Origin: CAYRTV01 sp964505785
GTDB taxonomy: Bacteria; Acidobacteriota; Aminicenantia; Aminicenantales; Aminicenantaceae
Reading direction: 5' to 3'
Assembly (NCBI GenBank): GCA_964505785.1
Contig: CAZDJZ010000011.1
Coordinates: forward strand, 1-64,000
Length of the DNA: 64,000 bases
In this document: piece by piece, positions 16,187-26,396 of the stretch
Numbering within the stretch: the first letter of the stretch is position 1
Layout of the letters: the number at the start of each line of letters is the position of its first letter
The notes under the pieces: generated by a model
What the model was told of the DNA's origin: nothing
The model's database searches: none
What the model saw: only the letters and a program-made list of their open reading frames with translations
Made by a program: the position numbers and the translations under genes

Positions 16187-18868
16187 TTATTTTTCACCTT
16201 TTTTCTGATTCTTAGTTAAAACCGACCTTATAGACCGGGCTAACTTTGCCGTATCAACCGGCTTGGCGAGATATTTGGCAATTCCCGCTTTTTTCAATTC
16301 CTTCTCATTTATTTTTTCATTAAATCCGCTGATGAGAATCACCGGCATGTCCTTGTCTGCACATTTTATCCTATGCGTCAATTCCAATCCTGTCATTTCC
16401 GGCATGGTTTGATCGGTTAAAATTAAATCATATTTTTCCGGATGCAATTGAAATTCGTTCAATCCCGCTGAAGGCGAATCGCTCGTCGTAACGGTGTATC
16501 CCAATTTTTCCAGGACCTTCTGCAGGCTTTTCAAAAGAAACGGCTCATCATCAATAACGTAAATATGCTCATTTCCCCCATGGAAGTCAAATGATTCCTC
16601 TTTCGTCTCTTGAACATTTTCATCGAGGGCAGGAAAAAACACGTTGAATGTTGAACCTTCTCCCGCTTCACTGTAAACATTGACTATCCCTTGATGTTTT
16701 CTGACTATACCATCCACAACCGCCAACCCCATTCCGGATCCTTCACTGGATTTTTTGGTTGTGAAAAAAGGATCAAAAATTTTATCAAATATCTTTTCAG
16801 GAATACCGCACCCGGTATCGGTTACACTTAGCTTCACGTAGCTGCCGGAGGTTAAGCTTGGATACAATTTTATGATTTTCTGATTCAAGTGTATGGATTC
16901 CAAAACAACCTCGATTCTTCCCCTCTCATCTTCCAGTGCTTGGGATGCATTTGAACAAAGGTTCATTAAAACCTGATGTATTTGGGTGGGATTTCCATAA
17001 ACAAGGTCGTTATCCGTTTGATAACAGGCATGCAGCTTTATGCCTGCCGGAATGGAAGCCTGCATCAGCCGCAAAGCTTCCTTAATAAGCGGAATAAGAT
17101 GGACAGGCTTCATTTCATCCGGCTTCTGGCGGCTGAATGAAACCACCTGGTTCACAAGTTCTTTTCCCCGTTTGGAAGCGATAAGAACCTGTTTGAGATA
17201 ATCCTTAACCTGATCATCGTCTTCAAGCTCCCACAAAGCCAGCTCCGTATTCAAAACAATCGGCATCAATATGTTATTCAAATCATGCGAGATACCGCCG
17301 GCCAGGGTTCCCAGCGCCTCCATTTTATGAGTTCTGCGTAAATATTTCTCCATTCTGACTTCGGCTGTGATATCCCGAAGCACCAGGACCGTAAAGAGAA
17401 TGTTTTTGGAGCGGCGTGATTCTCTTATAGGAGATAAAAAAACATCAATATCAATTTTTTCGCCGTCTTTTTTTTGATAGGAGGTCTGCCCGCCAAAAAC
17501 CGGCCTTTTTTTCTTATTGATATGCCCGGCTTCTTCAATATTTTCAATTAACTTCAAATCATCTATAGATTTTCCAATCAAATCTCCGGATGAAAAACCC
17601 AAGATATTTTCCAGCGCAGGATTAGCAAAAAGGATGTGCCCCCCGGTGTCATAGAGCAGAATGCCCTCCCGGATGTTAAAGACCGCGGCTGCCAGACGCC
17701 TGTTTTGTTCCTCCATATGACTGCGCCGAGATATATCCTGGACCGTGCCCACCATGCGGACAGGCTTTCCCTGTCTGTCCCGGATAACGGTTCCCCTCTC
17801 ATGCAGAATTTTCTCCTTTCCCTGTGGTGTTTTTATCCTGTGTTCTACGGAATAAGGCTTCCCTTGGAAAAATGAATTCCGGATGGCCCGCCTGACTTTA
17901 CTCTGGTCCTGGGAATAAACCAGGTCAAGAAATGATTTAAACGAAGGCGTGAATTTATCCGGATCAACACCCATAATCCGGTAGATCTCCTCCGACCAAA
18001 TGATCCGGCCGGAATCAATATTCCATTCCCAGTTCCCTAAATGAGCCATCTTCTGAGCCGCGGCCAGACGTTTTTCACTTTGTTTGAGTCTTTTCTGGAC
18101 CCGCTTTAAACCGGTTATATCCACAATAGAAAGAATGTGTTCCCCGGTTTCAGGAATCAAGGAAAAAGTGCCGATGAGAAATTTCATGGTTCCTCCGGCA
18201 TCCACCAGGCGAAACTCTTCTTTCCAGGGAAGATATGCTTTTCCTGATTGAACCAGGTCGGATATGGGTTTAAATTTGGACCGATCCTCTTTGAAGATCA
18301 GCTCCAGCCATTTTTGCTTTCCCTCAATATGCGCCGCTTCCAATCCGGTCAGCCTCATGAATTGAGAGTTGGCTAATTGGATAGTCCCGTCCGAATTGAA
18401 CAGGCATTTAGCGGTTCCGGTTCTTTCAAAAATTGCCCTGTAACGGGCTTCTGATTCAAGAACCCTGTGGTAAGCCTTTACTTGATTCCTCTGCAATTGA
18501 ATATTCTCGGCTTCTCTCTTTATGACCGAGATGAGGCGTTCAGGAATATCTTTTTCAATAATATCCAAAATGCCAACCTTCATGGCTTGGCGGATTCTTG
18601 CTTTATCCGCGTTTTCGGCTATTAGAATGAGCGAAATATTTCCCGTATTATTTTTTATTTGTTCAATCGCCTTATCATCACTGAAGGGAGCAGCATCCAC
18701 ATCCAGGATCAATATGTCAAAAGATTTCTTCAGCTTATCCTGCAAATCCCCAAACTCATTGATGGAATCCACCACTCCGTGAATCCCGTCTGAATTGAGA
18801 TGTTCGCGGATTAGCTCTAAGGTTTCCCCATTTACGCCTGCAAATAGAATGTTGATTTCAGTGAACAT
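16187..18868 (-). CDS. Soluble hybrid histidine kinase with N- and C-terminal receivers and PAS domains
   Basis: 893 residues with no transmembrane helix. An N-terminal receiver-like domain (~1-120; ILILDVDAAP) is followed by three PAS modules (~140-260, ~270-390, ~390-510). Then come the dimerisation domain with phospho-His (GGISHDLNNILMP, ~520-590), the ATPase domain (~625-745; DTGCGIP, FFTTK, GSGMGLAVV) and a C-terminal receiver (~765-885; VIDDEP, ILTDQTMPEMTG). The sensor is cytoplasmic and the signal is probably intracellular (redox, ligand or protein). It is coupled directly to the NtrC-type regulator. The C-terminal receiver may serve as a phosphate sink or relay. The N-terminal receiver suggests a second kinase feeds in. 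Confidence 0.92.
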   Translation of the reverse strand: MFTEINILFAGVNGETLELIREHLNSDGIHGVVDSINEFGDLQDKLKKSFDILILDVDAAPFSDDKAIEQIKNNTGNISLILIAENADKARIRQAMKVGILDIIEKDIPERLISVIKREAENIQLQRNQVKAYHRVLESEARYRAIFERTGTAKCLFNSDGTIQLANSQFMRLTGLEAAHIEGKQKWLELIFKEDRSKFKPISDLVQSGKAYLPWKEEFRLVDAGGTMKFLIGTFSLIPETGEHILSIVDITGLKRVQKRLKQSEKRLAAAQKMAHLGNWEWNIDSGRIIWSEEIYRIMGVDPDKFTPSFKSFLDLVYSQDQSKVRRAIRNSFFQGKPYSVEHRIKTPQGKEKILHERGTVIRDRQGKPVRMVGTVQDISRRSHMEEQNRRLAAAVFNIREGILLYDTGGHILFANPALENILGFSSGDLIGKSIDDLKLIENIEEAGHINKKKRPVFGGQTSYQKKDGEKIDIDVFLSPIRESRRSKNILFTVLVLRDITAEVRMEKYLRRTHKMEALGTLAGGISHDLNNILMPIVLNTELALWELEDDDQVKDYLKQVLIASKRGKELVNQVVSFSRQKPDEMKPVHLIPLIKEALRLMQASIPAGIKLHACYQTDNDLVYGNPTQIHQVLMNLCSNASQALEDERGRIEVVLESIHLNQKIIKLYPSLTSGSYVKLSVTDTGCGIPEKIFDKIFDPFFTTKKSSEGSGMGLAVVDGIVRKHQGIVNVYSEAGEGSTFNVFFPALDENVQETKEESFDFHGGNEHIYVIDDEPFLLKSLQKVLEKLGYTVTTSDSPSAGLNEFQLHPEKYDLILTDQTMPEMTGLELTHRIKCADKDMPVILISGFNEKINEKELKKAGIAKYLAKPVDTAKLARSIRSVLTKNQKKGEK

Positions 18869-18892
18869 CTTTTCAATGAACGGAAAGGCCTG

Positions 18893-20287
18893 TTATCCCT
18901 TTCCTGTTATAGCTTCCACCTCTTTTATTGTCTTGGGAATAGGTTTTCGCCCTAAAACCCGTCCGCCGGATTCCGTGACCAGGACATCATCTTCAATGCG
19001 GATGCCGCCGAAATCACGGTATGTATCCACTTTGTCATAATTAATGAAATCACGGAATTTGTCTTCGCTTTTCCACTTGTCAATGAGCGCAGGAATGAAA
19101 TAAATTCCCGGCTCTACCGTAAAGACGAATCCCGGTCTGAGATCCCGGGCAAGCCGCAGATAAGCCAATCCGAATTGATCACTCCGCTGCACGTTTTTAT
19201 CATATCCAACGTAATTTTCACCCACATCTTCCATATCATGCACATCCAGCCCCATCATATGTCCTAATCCATGAGGCATGAACAGAGCATGCGCACCCTG
19301 GGATACAGCCTCGTCCACATCCCCCTTCATAAGATTCAACTGCTTCAATCCTGATACGATCACTTGAGCCGATTTTAGATGAATTTCTTTATTCTTTTTC
19401 CCCGGCCTTATGTCGTCAATCGCAGCCAGCTGGGAATCCAGGACAATCTGATAGATATCTTTTTGCTTCTCCGTAAATGTCCCTCCGACCGGAATGGTGC
19501 GGGTGATGTCGGATGCATAATGCATGGGCGATTCGGCACCGGAATCATTGACTAGCAACCGGCCTTTTTCCAATTTATTGCTGTGGTCGTGATTATGCAG
19601 GATCTGGCCGTTGATGGTTAAAATAATGGGGAATGCCGCATTCCCCCCATGAGATAAAGCAATCCCCTCGATCACCCCCGCGATCTCATATTCAAAAATC
19701 CCTGGAAGGGCCATCTTCATGGCAGTAGTATGCATATCATACGATGCATCCAGTGCGAGCTCAATCTGTTCGATTTCTTCCGGGATTTTTTCCGACCGCT
19801 GTGCGACCACCGCTTTAACCAAAGCTTCGGATGCATAGTCTTGGACACTTTTTTCCTTGATTCCCAGAAAATCTTCCAGTTTCATGACGGTTTCCGGCCG
19901 GTATGGGGGTAGAAAATGAATGGGCTTGCCTTTTGTGCGTGCAGCTTTAAGCATTTCCCCTAATTCATCCAGGGGGGAGGTTTCTTGAATGCCGGCGGCT
20001 TCCGCTCTTTGCTTCAGGAGGGGTTGGTGTCCCATCCAAATCACATCTTCCATATCCACATCATTTCCGAAAATAATGTCGCGGTCCTCATCGATATCAA
20101 TGACTCCAGCCAGGCCCGGAAAATCCAATCCGAAGAAATATAGAAAAGAACTGTCCTGGCGGAAGTGATAGGGATTGGCCGGATAATTCATAGGAGTTTC
20201 CTCATTTCCGAGGAACAAAACCAACCCATTCTTCACTTGTTTTTTCAATTGATTTCGTCTTTTTGTGTACACAGAGGCGTCAAACAT
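18893..20287 (-). CDS. pepP: Xaa-Pro aminopeptidase (M24B family)
   Basis: A 464-residue creatinase-fold metallopeptidase that removes an N-terminal residue before proline. Residues ~1-170 form the N-terminal domain. The C-terminal pita-bread domain carries the metal ligands: the two Asp in VNDSGAESPMHYASDITRT, His in HGLGHMMGLDVHD, Glu in TVEPGIYF and Glu in GGIRIEDDVLVTE. Length and the long N-terminal domain (FLYFFGLDFPGLAGVIDIDED) match E. coli PepP-type enzymes. Strong AAGGAG before the ATG. Cytoplasmic peptide and proline turnover fits the amino-acid-consuming lifestyle suggested by the window. Confidence 0.92.
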   Translation of the reverse strand: MFDASVYTKRRNQLKKQVKNGLVLFLGNEETPMNYPANPYHFRQDSSFLYFFGLDFPGLAGVIDIDEDRDIIFGNDVDMEDVIWMGHQPLLKQRAEAAGIQETSPLDELGEMLKAARTKGKPIHFLPPYRPETVMKLEDFLGIKEKSVQDYASEALVKAVVAQRSEKIPEEIEQIELALDASYDMHTTAMKMALPGIFEYEIAGVIEGIALSHGGNAAFPIILTINGQILHNHDHSNKLEKGRLLVNDSGAESPMHYASDITRTIPVGGTFTEKQKDIYQIVLDSQLAAIDDIRPGKKNKEIHLKSAQVIVSGLKQLNLMKGDVDEAVSQGAHALFMPHGLGHMMGLDVHDMEDVGENYVGYDKNVQRSDQFGLAYLRLARDLRPGFVFTVEPGIYFIPALIDKWKSEDKFRDFINYDKVDTYRDFGGIRIEDDVLVTESGGRVLGRKPIPKTIKEVEAITGKG

Positions 20288-20606
20288 GTTTTCTCCTTTT
20301 TTTTACTCTTGTATGATTACCGTCTTATTCACTAAACATTTTCCAGCGGAAATTTCCACTGTGTAATCAACCGGTTCAGCCAAGCGGCATCGTTTGCTTT
20401 TCAACACCAGCTTCAAGGTTACGGTATTAAAATTTTTCCGTCCTTCAGCATGGCATTTATTCATATTATCGCTTTTTCTATCGACTATGGCAATGCCGAC
20501 GTTACGACGAAGTCTAAGATTTCCTCCGCATCGCTCCGGGGATGACAAACGGGGTCGCTTTCATCATTCAGGATGTATAATATTTTATAACAATCAAAAA
20601 AAATGA
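20288..20606. other. Intergenic stretch with repeat copy and a doubtful small frame
   Basis: The 319-base gap between the peptidase and serine dehydratase genes holds a copy of the dispersed palindromic repeat (about 20494-20545, with CTAAGATTTCCTCC and CGGGGATGAC). It also has a minus-strand open frame ending at 20303 that could start at 20464 (53 residues) but has no convincing ribosome site or recognisable similarity. I would not call it a gene. The ribosome site for the peptidase lies at the left edge. Confidence 0.5.
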
Positions 20607-22160
20607 CTATTCGGCCCTGCGCCCGCCTAGGCGCGGCAGTTTAAGCGCGGATGGCGTCACTGCGATTCCGCCTTTAGATGTGCACCGCAATTCAGACGGC
20701 AGCATGCATCCCACTGAATAAACTGCATCAATGGTTTCATCCAAAGGAATAGGGTTTACATAGCCGCCGCAGATTAAATCAGCGCATATCATAGCCGATG
20801 AGGCTGCGGCTGCATTCCGGGTATGGCAGGGAATTTCACACAAACCCTGGACCAGATCACAAACCGATCCCATTGTATTCTGCAAAGAAATCGCCGCGGC
20901 ACCCGCTGCTTCTCCAGGTTCCCGGCCCGCTGCTTCCACTACAGCCGCCGCACCCATAGCGCCGGCGGCTCCGATTTCCACCTGGCATCCGGCTACTTCC
21001 GCTGCAAACGTCGCCCGCATGGCGATAATCAGTCCGACCGCGCCTGCGGCGAACAAACATAATGCTGTCTGTTCTTCATTCAGATCGAATTCTTCCTTAA
21101 GAGTAACGATTAGTCCGGGTATCACTCCTGCTGCACCGCCGGTGGGCGCTGCGCATACGACCCCCATGCTGTTGCTGACATGCAGGGCCGCCAAAGCCCT
21201 TGCAGCCGCCCGGGAGTGAAGGCCGCCGACAGGAAGATGTCCCTGCTGACTTTCCGACCAGACCACATGAGCCATAGGCTCCAGCAACTGCATATCGATA
21301 TCCTTATCCCGCAGCCCCTCCTTCACCGAATCCAGCATAATTCTGTAGCGGCGAATCATTTCATCCACGGCCTCCTGTTCGCTGAGACCGAGCAGCCGGG
21401 ACTCATATTGTAAGGCTGCCTGACCTAGTGAAATCCCCTGATCCTCTGCATACGCAATCATTCCGGCTGCACTCTCAAAAAGGGGGGTTCCTTTTTTCAT
21501 ATAAAAAACCGGACTGGAGGTAAAAATCTTATTGATCCCGGCAAGATCAAGAACTTTTTTGATCAGATTGTCCGGAAGCGGCACGGTCCCTTGGTAATGA
21601 ACGGCAATCCGGCTGTGGTTTTCCAATCGATCTTTCAGGTCAACCGGGACGGCACACAGAATCTGATCGAGTTTTGCTTCATATCCGCCTTCACCTTCAA
21701 TAAGATAATCATAGGACTTTCCATCCATAAGTATATCCCAGCCATCCACTCGCGAAATTTCGATCAGCCCTCCTCCCACGGAACGCGCTTCCACATCCAG
21801 GATGGACCCGTTCTTTCCGGTCATTTGGATAAGAACAGCGTTGGGATGTTTGTCCGTCAAATTGGAAATGCGGAAAGTCAGTTTAATTCCGCTCGCTTCC
21901 GCATGCGTCAGCGCCGACTTAAAACGATCATCAGTAATATTCCAGTTCATAAGACCGGCGGCTAAAGCCAGGTCCACGCCCTGCTGGGTGTAAACTTGAG
22001 AATAAGACCCGTCCGGATCAAATGTGAAAACAACTTTTTCAGGTTTTTCCCCAAGAAGGGACCGGCTGATACGGCCGATCCGGTATGAACCGGCCGTATG
22101 CGAACTTGAAGGTCCCCGCATAACCGGGCCCAGCACATCATTGAAGATGCTGATAAACAT
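20607..22160 (-). CDS. sdaA: L-serine ammonia-lyase, iron-sulfur dependent, single chain
   Basis: A 517-residue enzyme converting L-serine to pyruvate and ammonia. The beta domain comes first (GPSSSHTAGSYRIG, a signature of the family, then DPDGSY) and the alpha domain second (from ~residue 260), so it is the one-chain form as in E. coli SdaA rather than the split Bacillus SdaAA/SdaAB. The alpha domain has the cysteines for the catalytic [4Fe-4S] cluster in VCDLVQGLCEIPCHTRNA and SVGCMLPSELRCTSKGG. The cluster makes it oxygen-sensitive. It lies directly after the PFOR gene (11-base gap), so serine-derived pyruvate can feed straight into PFOR. Confidence 0.93.
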   Translation of the reverse strand: MFISIFNDVLGPVMRGPSSSHTAGSYRIGRISRSLLGEKPEKVVFTFDPDGSYSQVYTQQGVDLALAAGLMNWNITDDRFKSALTHAEASGIKLTFRISNLTDKHPNAVLIQMTGKNGSILDVEARSVGGGLIEISRVDGWDILMDGKSYDYLIEGEGGYEAKLDQILCAVPVDLKDRLENHSRIAVHYQGTVPLPDNLIKKVLDLAGINKIFTSSPVFYMKKGTPLFESAAGMIAYAEDQGISLGQAALQYESRLLGLSEQEAVDEMIRRYRIMLDSVKEGLRDKDIDMQLLEPMAHVVWSESQQGHLPVGGLHSRAAARALAALHVSNSMGVVCAAPTGGAAGVIPGLIVTLKEEFDLNEEQTALCLFAAGAVGLIIAMRATFAAEVAGCQVEIGAAGAMGAAAVVEAAGREPGEAAGAAAISLQNTMGSVCDLVQGLCEIPCHTRNAAAASSAMICADLICGGYVNPIPLDETIDAVYSVGCMLPSELRCTSKGGIAVTPSALKLPRLGGRRAE

Positions 22161-22171
22161 GGATTTTCAGA

Positions 22172-25100
22172 TCACTTTTCCGCCATTTTGCGATAAATTT
22201 CATATCTTTCCCTGGCCTTTTCAGCGGCTTCTTTAAACAGGGTTTTGGCCCGTTCCGGATACTGCTGTTCCAATGTGCGGTAACGGATTTCATTTTCCAA
22301 AAATTTATAATAGTCCAATTTCGGCTCTTTTGAATCCAACGTGAACGGGTTCTTGTTTTCATCAGCGCGTGCGGGATTATAGCGGTAAAGGAACCAATAC
22401 CCGGAATCTACAGCCAATTTCTCTTCCTGCTGAGTTTTGGTCATATCCAAACCATGGTTAATGCACGGTGAGTATGCGATGATCAGCGAAGGACCGTCAT
22501 AGGCTTCGGCTTCCAGAAAAGCCTTTAAGCATTGATTCTGGTTGGCGCCCATCGCGACGGATGCCACATAGACATATCCATAAGTCATGGCCATCCGGCC
22601 CAAATCTTTTTTGATGGTGGGTTTTCCGGCTGAAGCAAACTTCGCCACGGAACCCATAGGCGTAGCCTTGGAGGCCTGGCCCCCGGTGTTGGAATACACT
22701 TCCGTATCCAGCACCAGAACATTCACATTTTTTCCTACAGCCAGCACATGGTCCAGTCCGCCGTAACCGATGTCATAGGCCCAGCCGTCGCCGCCAATGG
22801 ACCAAACACTTTTTTCTACAAAATAGTCTTGGAGCTCCACAATTTTTTTAATCACCGGGCGCGTTTTATCCGGCGCCTTTTCCAGGGCTTCTGATAAAAG
22901 TTTTTTAGTGGCCTGCGCTGCGGCATGAGCTTCTGCATCCACGGACTGCCAAAGGTCCTTATTCTTTTTTAATGCCGCGGTTAATTCATTTGTCGTTCCC
23001 ATTTTCAGCAATGTGTTTATCTTGTCCAGCAGCTGACTGCGATTGGAATCAACGGCCAGGCGCATCCCAAAACCGTACTCCGCGTTGTCTTCAAAAAGAG
23101 AATTGGCCCAAGTGGGTCCCCGGCCGTCAGTATCTTTGCAGTACGGCACCGTGGGAAAGGTTCCTCCCCAGATGGACGAACAGCCTGTTGCATTCGCGAT
23201 GACCATCCGGTCACCGTAAAGCTGAGTAGCCAGCTTAACATAAGGCGTTTCTCCGCATCCGGCACAGGCCCCATGAAATTCCAGATAAGGCTGCAGGAAT
23301 TGACTGCCCTTGACCGTTGTGCGTTTGACACCGTCCAGAACATTATAAGGAAGCTTTTCAAAGAACTCTTCCCGTTCTCTTTCTCCGGATTCCCTGGCGT
23401 CCTCAATAGGTATCATTTCCAGCGCTTTTTCCTTGGCGGGACATACCTCGACACAATTTTCGCAGGCGACACAGTCATCGATATATACTTGAAGCCTGAA
23501 CTTTAAGTCCCGGTCGTTTTTGGTACGGGATTTGAGTGTGGTGAATCCATCGGGTGCATCGCCTAATTCTTTAGGATCAATCTGCTTGGTACGGATCGTG
23601 GCATGGGGGCAGACCATCACGCATTGATTGCACTGGATACAGTTATCCGGAATCCATCGCGGCACCTCGGGAGCGACTCCCCGTTTCTCCAATTTAGCGG
23701 TTCCGGTAGGCACCGCTCCGTCCAGCGGCATCTGGGAAACAGGAATGATATCGCCATTAAAATGCATGGAGGGATCAATGACGTTCTTAGCAAAATCTGA
23801 GGCGTCGTCAGGAATCAATTTTCCTTCAGCGGCTGATTGGGTGATTTTTCCGGGAATCGGAACCTCTTCCAGAGCGTCAACCGCTCTGTCCACAGCCTCC
23901 CAGTTCATCTTGACAATGTTTTCACCTTTCTTCATAAAGGTTTTTTCGATGGCGGATTTGATCAGTTTAATCGCCTTTTCTTCCGGAAGGACTCCTGAAA
24001 TCTTGAAAAAAACGGCCTGCATGACCGTACTGATCCGGTTGCCCAGACCAACTTCGTGGGCGATTTTCAAGGCATCGATGTTATAAACTTTAATTTTCTT
24101 TTCCAGAATGGTTTCCTGCATATCCCGGGTCAGGTGATTGAATACATCCTTCGCGTCCCATTTGGAATTCAGCAGGAAAATCCCGTTTTCTTTCAGACCT
24201 CCTAAAATATCATAGCGTCCGATATAGGAATCTTTATGCAAAGCCACAAAATCAGAAGTGTTCAGGAGATACTGGGATTGGATCTTCTCTTTACCGAATC
24301 TCAAGTGGGAAATGGTGACTCCGCCGGATTTTTTCGAATCATATTGAAAATATCCCTGCGCGTACATATCCGTGTTGTCGCCGATAATCTTGATGGAATT
24401 TTTGTTGGCGGAAACCGTGCCGTCAGATCCGTAACCCCAAAATTTGCAGCGGATGGTGCCTTCAGGTTCTGAATCCAGCGGTTCACCGACAGCAAGCGAT
24501 TTATGGGTGACATCATCGTTGATCCCCACTGTAAAATCATGAACGCCGTCTCCGTCCAAGCGGTCATACACCGCCTTGACCATGGCGGGTGTAAATTCTT
24601 TGGATGACAATCCGTAACGGCCGCCGATAATCTTGATGTTCCGTCCGGACAGGGCAACGGCTACATCCAGGTAAAGTGGCTCGCCGATAGCTCCCGGTTC
24701 CTTGGTCCGGTCTAAAACTGCGATTTTTTTCACAGATTCAGGAATTGCATTTCTAAGAGCTTCAACAGAAAAAGGCCTGTAAAGCCTGACCTTAACCGCT
24801 CCGACTTTTTCACCTTTGCCGGTTAGATAATTGACTGTCTCTTCAATAGTTTCCACTGCGGAACCCATCGCTACAATAACTTTTTCCGCTTTGGGGTCTC
24901 CGATATAATCAAAAAGATGGTAGCGCCTTCCGATCTTTTCTCCAACTTTATCCATATATTCCTGGACGATTTCCGGAGCGGCCTGATAGTACTTATTCAC
25001 TGTCTCCCGTCCCTGAAAATAGACATCCGGGTTTTGAGCCCCAACCTTTAGAAACGGCCGTTCCGGATTCATTGACCGGGACCGGAACTCTTCCACATAT

Positions 25101-25723
25101 TGCATCTCCACCATTTCCTCGAGGGTTTCATATGGAATCATTTCCACCTTTTGGATTTCATTGGAAGTGCGGAACCCGTCAAAAAAGTGCACAAACGGAA
25201 TCTTGGATTTCAGTGTGGCCAAATGGGCCACAACAGCTAAATCCATCGCCTCCTGAACCGAACCGGACGCCAGCAGGGCAAACCCTGTGTTCCGGGCGGC
25301 CATGACATCGGAATGATCTCCGAAAATAGACAAGGACTGACAGGCCAGAGACCGGGCCGACACATGAAACACAGTCGGAAGCATTTCACCGGCTATCTTA
25401 TGCATATTCGGCAGCATCAGCATCAAGCCCTGTGAGGCCGTAAACGTGGTGGTCATAGCACCCGCGGATAAGCTCCCATGCACAGCACCGGAGGCTCCGC
25501 CTTCGGACTGCATTTCCACCACATTCAATTTTTGGCCGAAAATATTTTTTCTACCCTGGGAGGCCCAGGCATCGGCTAATTCTCCCATAAGCGAAGAGGG
25601 AGTGATGGGATAGATCGCCGCCACCTCACTGAAAGCATAAGCCACGTGAGTCGCCGCGGTATTCCCCTCAATGGGTTCATACTCTTTTTCGTTTTGTAAT
25701 CTTTTTTTCATTTTTTCAGACAT
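22172..25723 (-). CDS. nifJ: Pyruvate:ferredoxin (flavodoxin) oxidoreductase
   Basis: A 1183-residue single-chain PFOR: pyruvate plus CoA plus oxidised ferredoxin to acetyl-CoA, CO2 and reduced ferredoxin. Domains in order: pyrimidine-binding domain I (YPITPSSLMGELADAW), CoA-binding and domain III regions, two 4Fe-4S ferredoxin motifs (CIQCNQCVMVCPHA and CVACENCVEVCPAKEKA), then the TPP domain with FHGACAGCGETPYVKL, GGDGWAYDIGYGGLDH and YSNTGGQASKATPMG. All motifs are intact. AGGAG precedes the ATG. This is the central catabolic enzyme of an anaerobe and the strongest physiological marker in the window. Confidence 0.96.
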   Translation of the reverse strand: MSEKMKKRLQNEKEYEPIEGNTAATHVAYAFSEVAAIYPITPSSLMGELADAWASQGRKNIFGQKLNVVEMQSEGGASGAVHGSLSAGAMTTTFTASQGLMLMLPNMHKIAGEMLPTVFHVSARSLACQSLSIFGDHSDVMAARNTGFALLASGSVQEAMDLAVVAHLATLKSKIPFVHFFDGFRTSNEIQKVEMIPYETLEEMVEMQYVEEFRSRSMNPERPFLKVGAQNPDVYFQGRETVNKYYQAAPEIVQEYMDKVGEKIGRRYHLFDYIGDPKAEKVIVAMGSAVETIEETVNYLTGKGEKVGAVKVRLYRPFSVEALRNAIPESVKKIAVLDRTKEPGAIGEPLYLDVAVALSGRNIKIIGGRYGLSSKEFTPAMVKAVYDRLDGDGVHDFTVGINDDVTHKSLAVGEPLDSEPEGTIRCKFWGYGSDGTVSANKNSIKIIGDNTDMYAQGYFQYDSKKSGGVTISHLRFGKEKIQSQYLLNTSDFVALHKDSYIGRYDILGGLKENGIFLLNSKWDAKDVFNHLTRDMQETILEKKIKVYNIDALKIAHEVGLGNRISTVMQAVFFKISGVLPEEKAIKLIKSAIEKTFMKKGENIVKMNWEAVDRAVDALEEVPIPGKITQSAAEGKLIPDDASDFAKNVIDPSMHFNGDIIPVSQMPLDGAVPTGTAKLEKRGVAPEVPRWIPDNCIQCNQCVMVCPHATIRTKQIDPKELGDAPDGFTTLKSRTKNDRDLKFRLQVYIDDCVACENCVEVCPAKEKALEMIPIEDARESGEREREEFFEKLPYNVLDGVKRTTVKGSQFLQPYLEFHGACAGCGETPYVKLATQLYGDRMVIANATGCSSIWGGTFPTVPYCKDTDGRGPTWANSLFEDNAEYGFGMRLAVDSNRSQLLDKINTLLKMGTTNELTAALKKNKDLWQSVDAEAHAAAQATKKLLSEALEKAPDKTRPVIKKIVELQDYFVEKSVWSIGGDGWAYDIGYGGLDHVLAVGKNVNVLVLDTEVYSNTGGQASKATPMGSVAKFASAGKPTIKKDLGRMAMTYGYVYVASVAMGANQNQCLKAFLEAEAYDGPSLIIAYSPCINHGLDMTKTQQEEKLAVDSGYWFLYRYNPARADENKNPFTLDSKEPKLDYYKFLENEIRYRTLEQQYPERAKTLFKEAAEKARERYEIYRKMAEK

Positions 25724-25792
25724 TTATTAGCTCCTATGATTGCAATTAATTGGGATACGCCTGTGAATATTACAGAGCGCAATTTCAACCCG

Positions 25793-26395
25793 TTAATCTT
25801 TTATTTCCGTTCGTCCTTCCAAAGATTTTTTTATTGTCACTTGATCGGCGTAGTCAAGATCAGAACCGACAGGCAAGCCCATAGCCAGGCGGGTCATCTT
25901 AATATGATAATCCTTTAACAGCCTGGTCAAATAAGCGGCTGTGGCTTCTCCATCCGAAGTCGGATTAGTCGCAATAATGATCTCTTCAAAAACGCCGTCT
26001 TGAATTCTTTTCAATAATTTTTCAGACTTCATTTCATCGGGGCCGCGCCCTTTCAAGGGAGACATCGCCCCAAGCAGCACATGGTAACGGCCTCTGAAAA
26101 TGCCGGTTTTTTCAATCGCCTCGATATTAAAAGGTTCTTCGACGATACAAAGGACATCGTTCCTTCGGTTCTCATCACGGCAATACAGGCAGGGATCAAC
26201 ATGCGTCAGGCTGTTGCATACAGAACAGGTAAAAACCCGGTTTTTAGCCTCCCGGATTGAGTCAGCCAAAGAATCCGCTTCCGCCGGAGATAAGCCGATA
26301 ATATAAAATGCCATCCTCTGCGCTGTCTTCGCTCCCACCCCCGGAATTTTTTTTATCTCTTCAATGAGGCGGGATAGAGGATGATCTTGGTCCAT
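25793..26395 (-). CDS. recR: Recombination protein RecR
   Basis: A 200-residue RecR: helix-hairpin-helix at the N-terminus (IKKIPGVGAKTAQRMAFYI), a Cys4 zinc finger (CSVCNSLTHVDPCLYC), a Toprim domain (LCIVEEPFNIEAIEKTG ... IIATNPTSDGEATAAYL) and the C-terminal RLAMGLPVGSDLDYAD Walker-like block. It forms a ring clamp with RecO in RecFOR-dependent gap repair. It starts one base after ybaB ends, in the classic dnaX-ybaB-recR order. Confidence 0.96.
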   Translation of the reverse strand: MDQDHPLSRLIEEIKKIPGVGAKTAQRMAFYIIGLSPAEADSLADSIREAKNRVFTCSVCNSLTHVDPCLYCRDENRRNDVLCIVEEPFNIEAIEKTGIFRGRYHVLLGAMSPLKGRGPDEMKSEKLLKRIQDGVFEEIIIATNPTSDGEATAAYLTRLLKDYHIKMTRLAMGLPVGSDLDYADQVTIKKSLEGRTEIKD

Positions 26396-26396
26396 T

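Noticed and set aside
20303..20548. Minus-strand open frame of up to 81 codons between the peptidase and serine dehydratase genes
   Set aside because: The 5' half is dispersed-repeat DNA. The best internal start (20464) has no ribosome site, and the sequence matches nothing I know.
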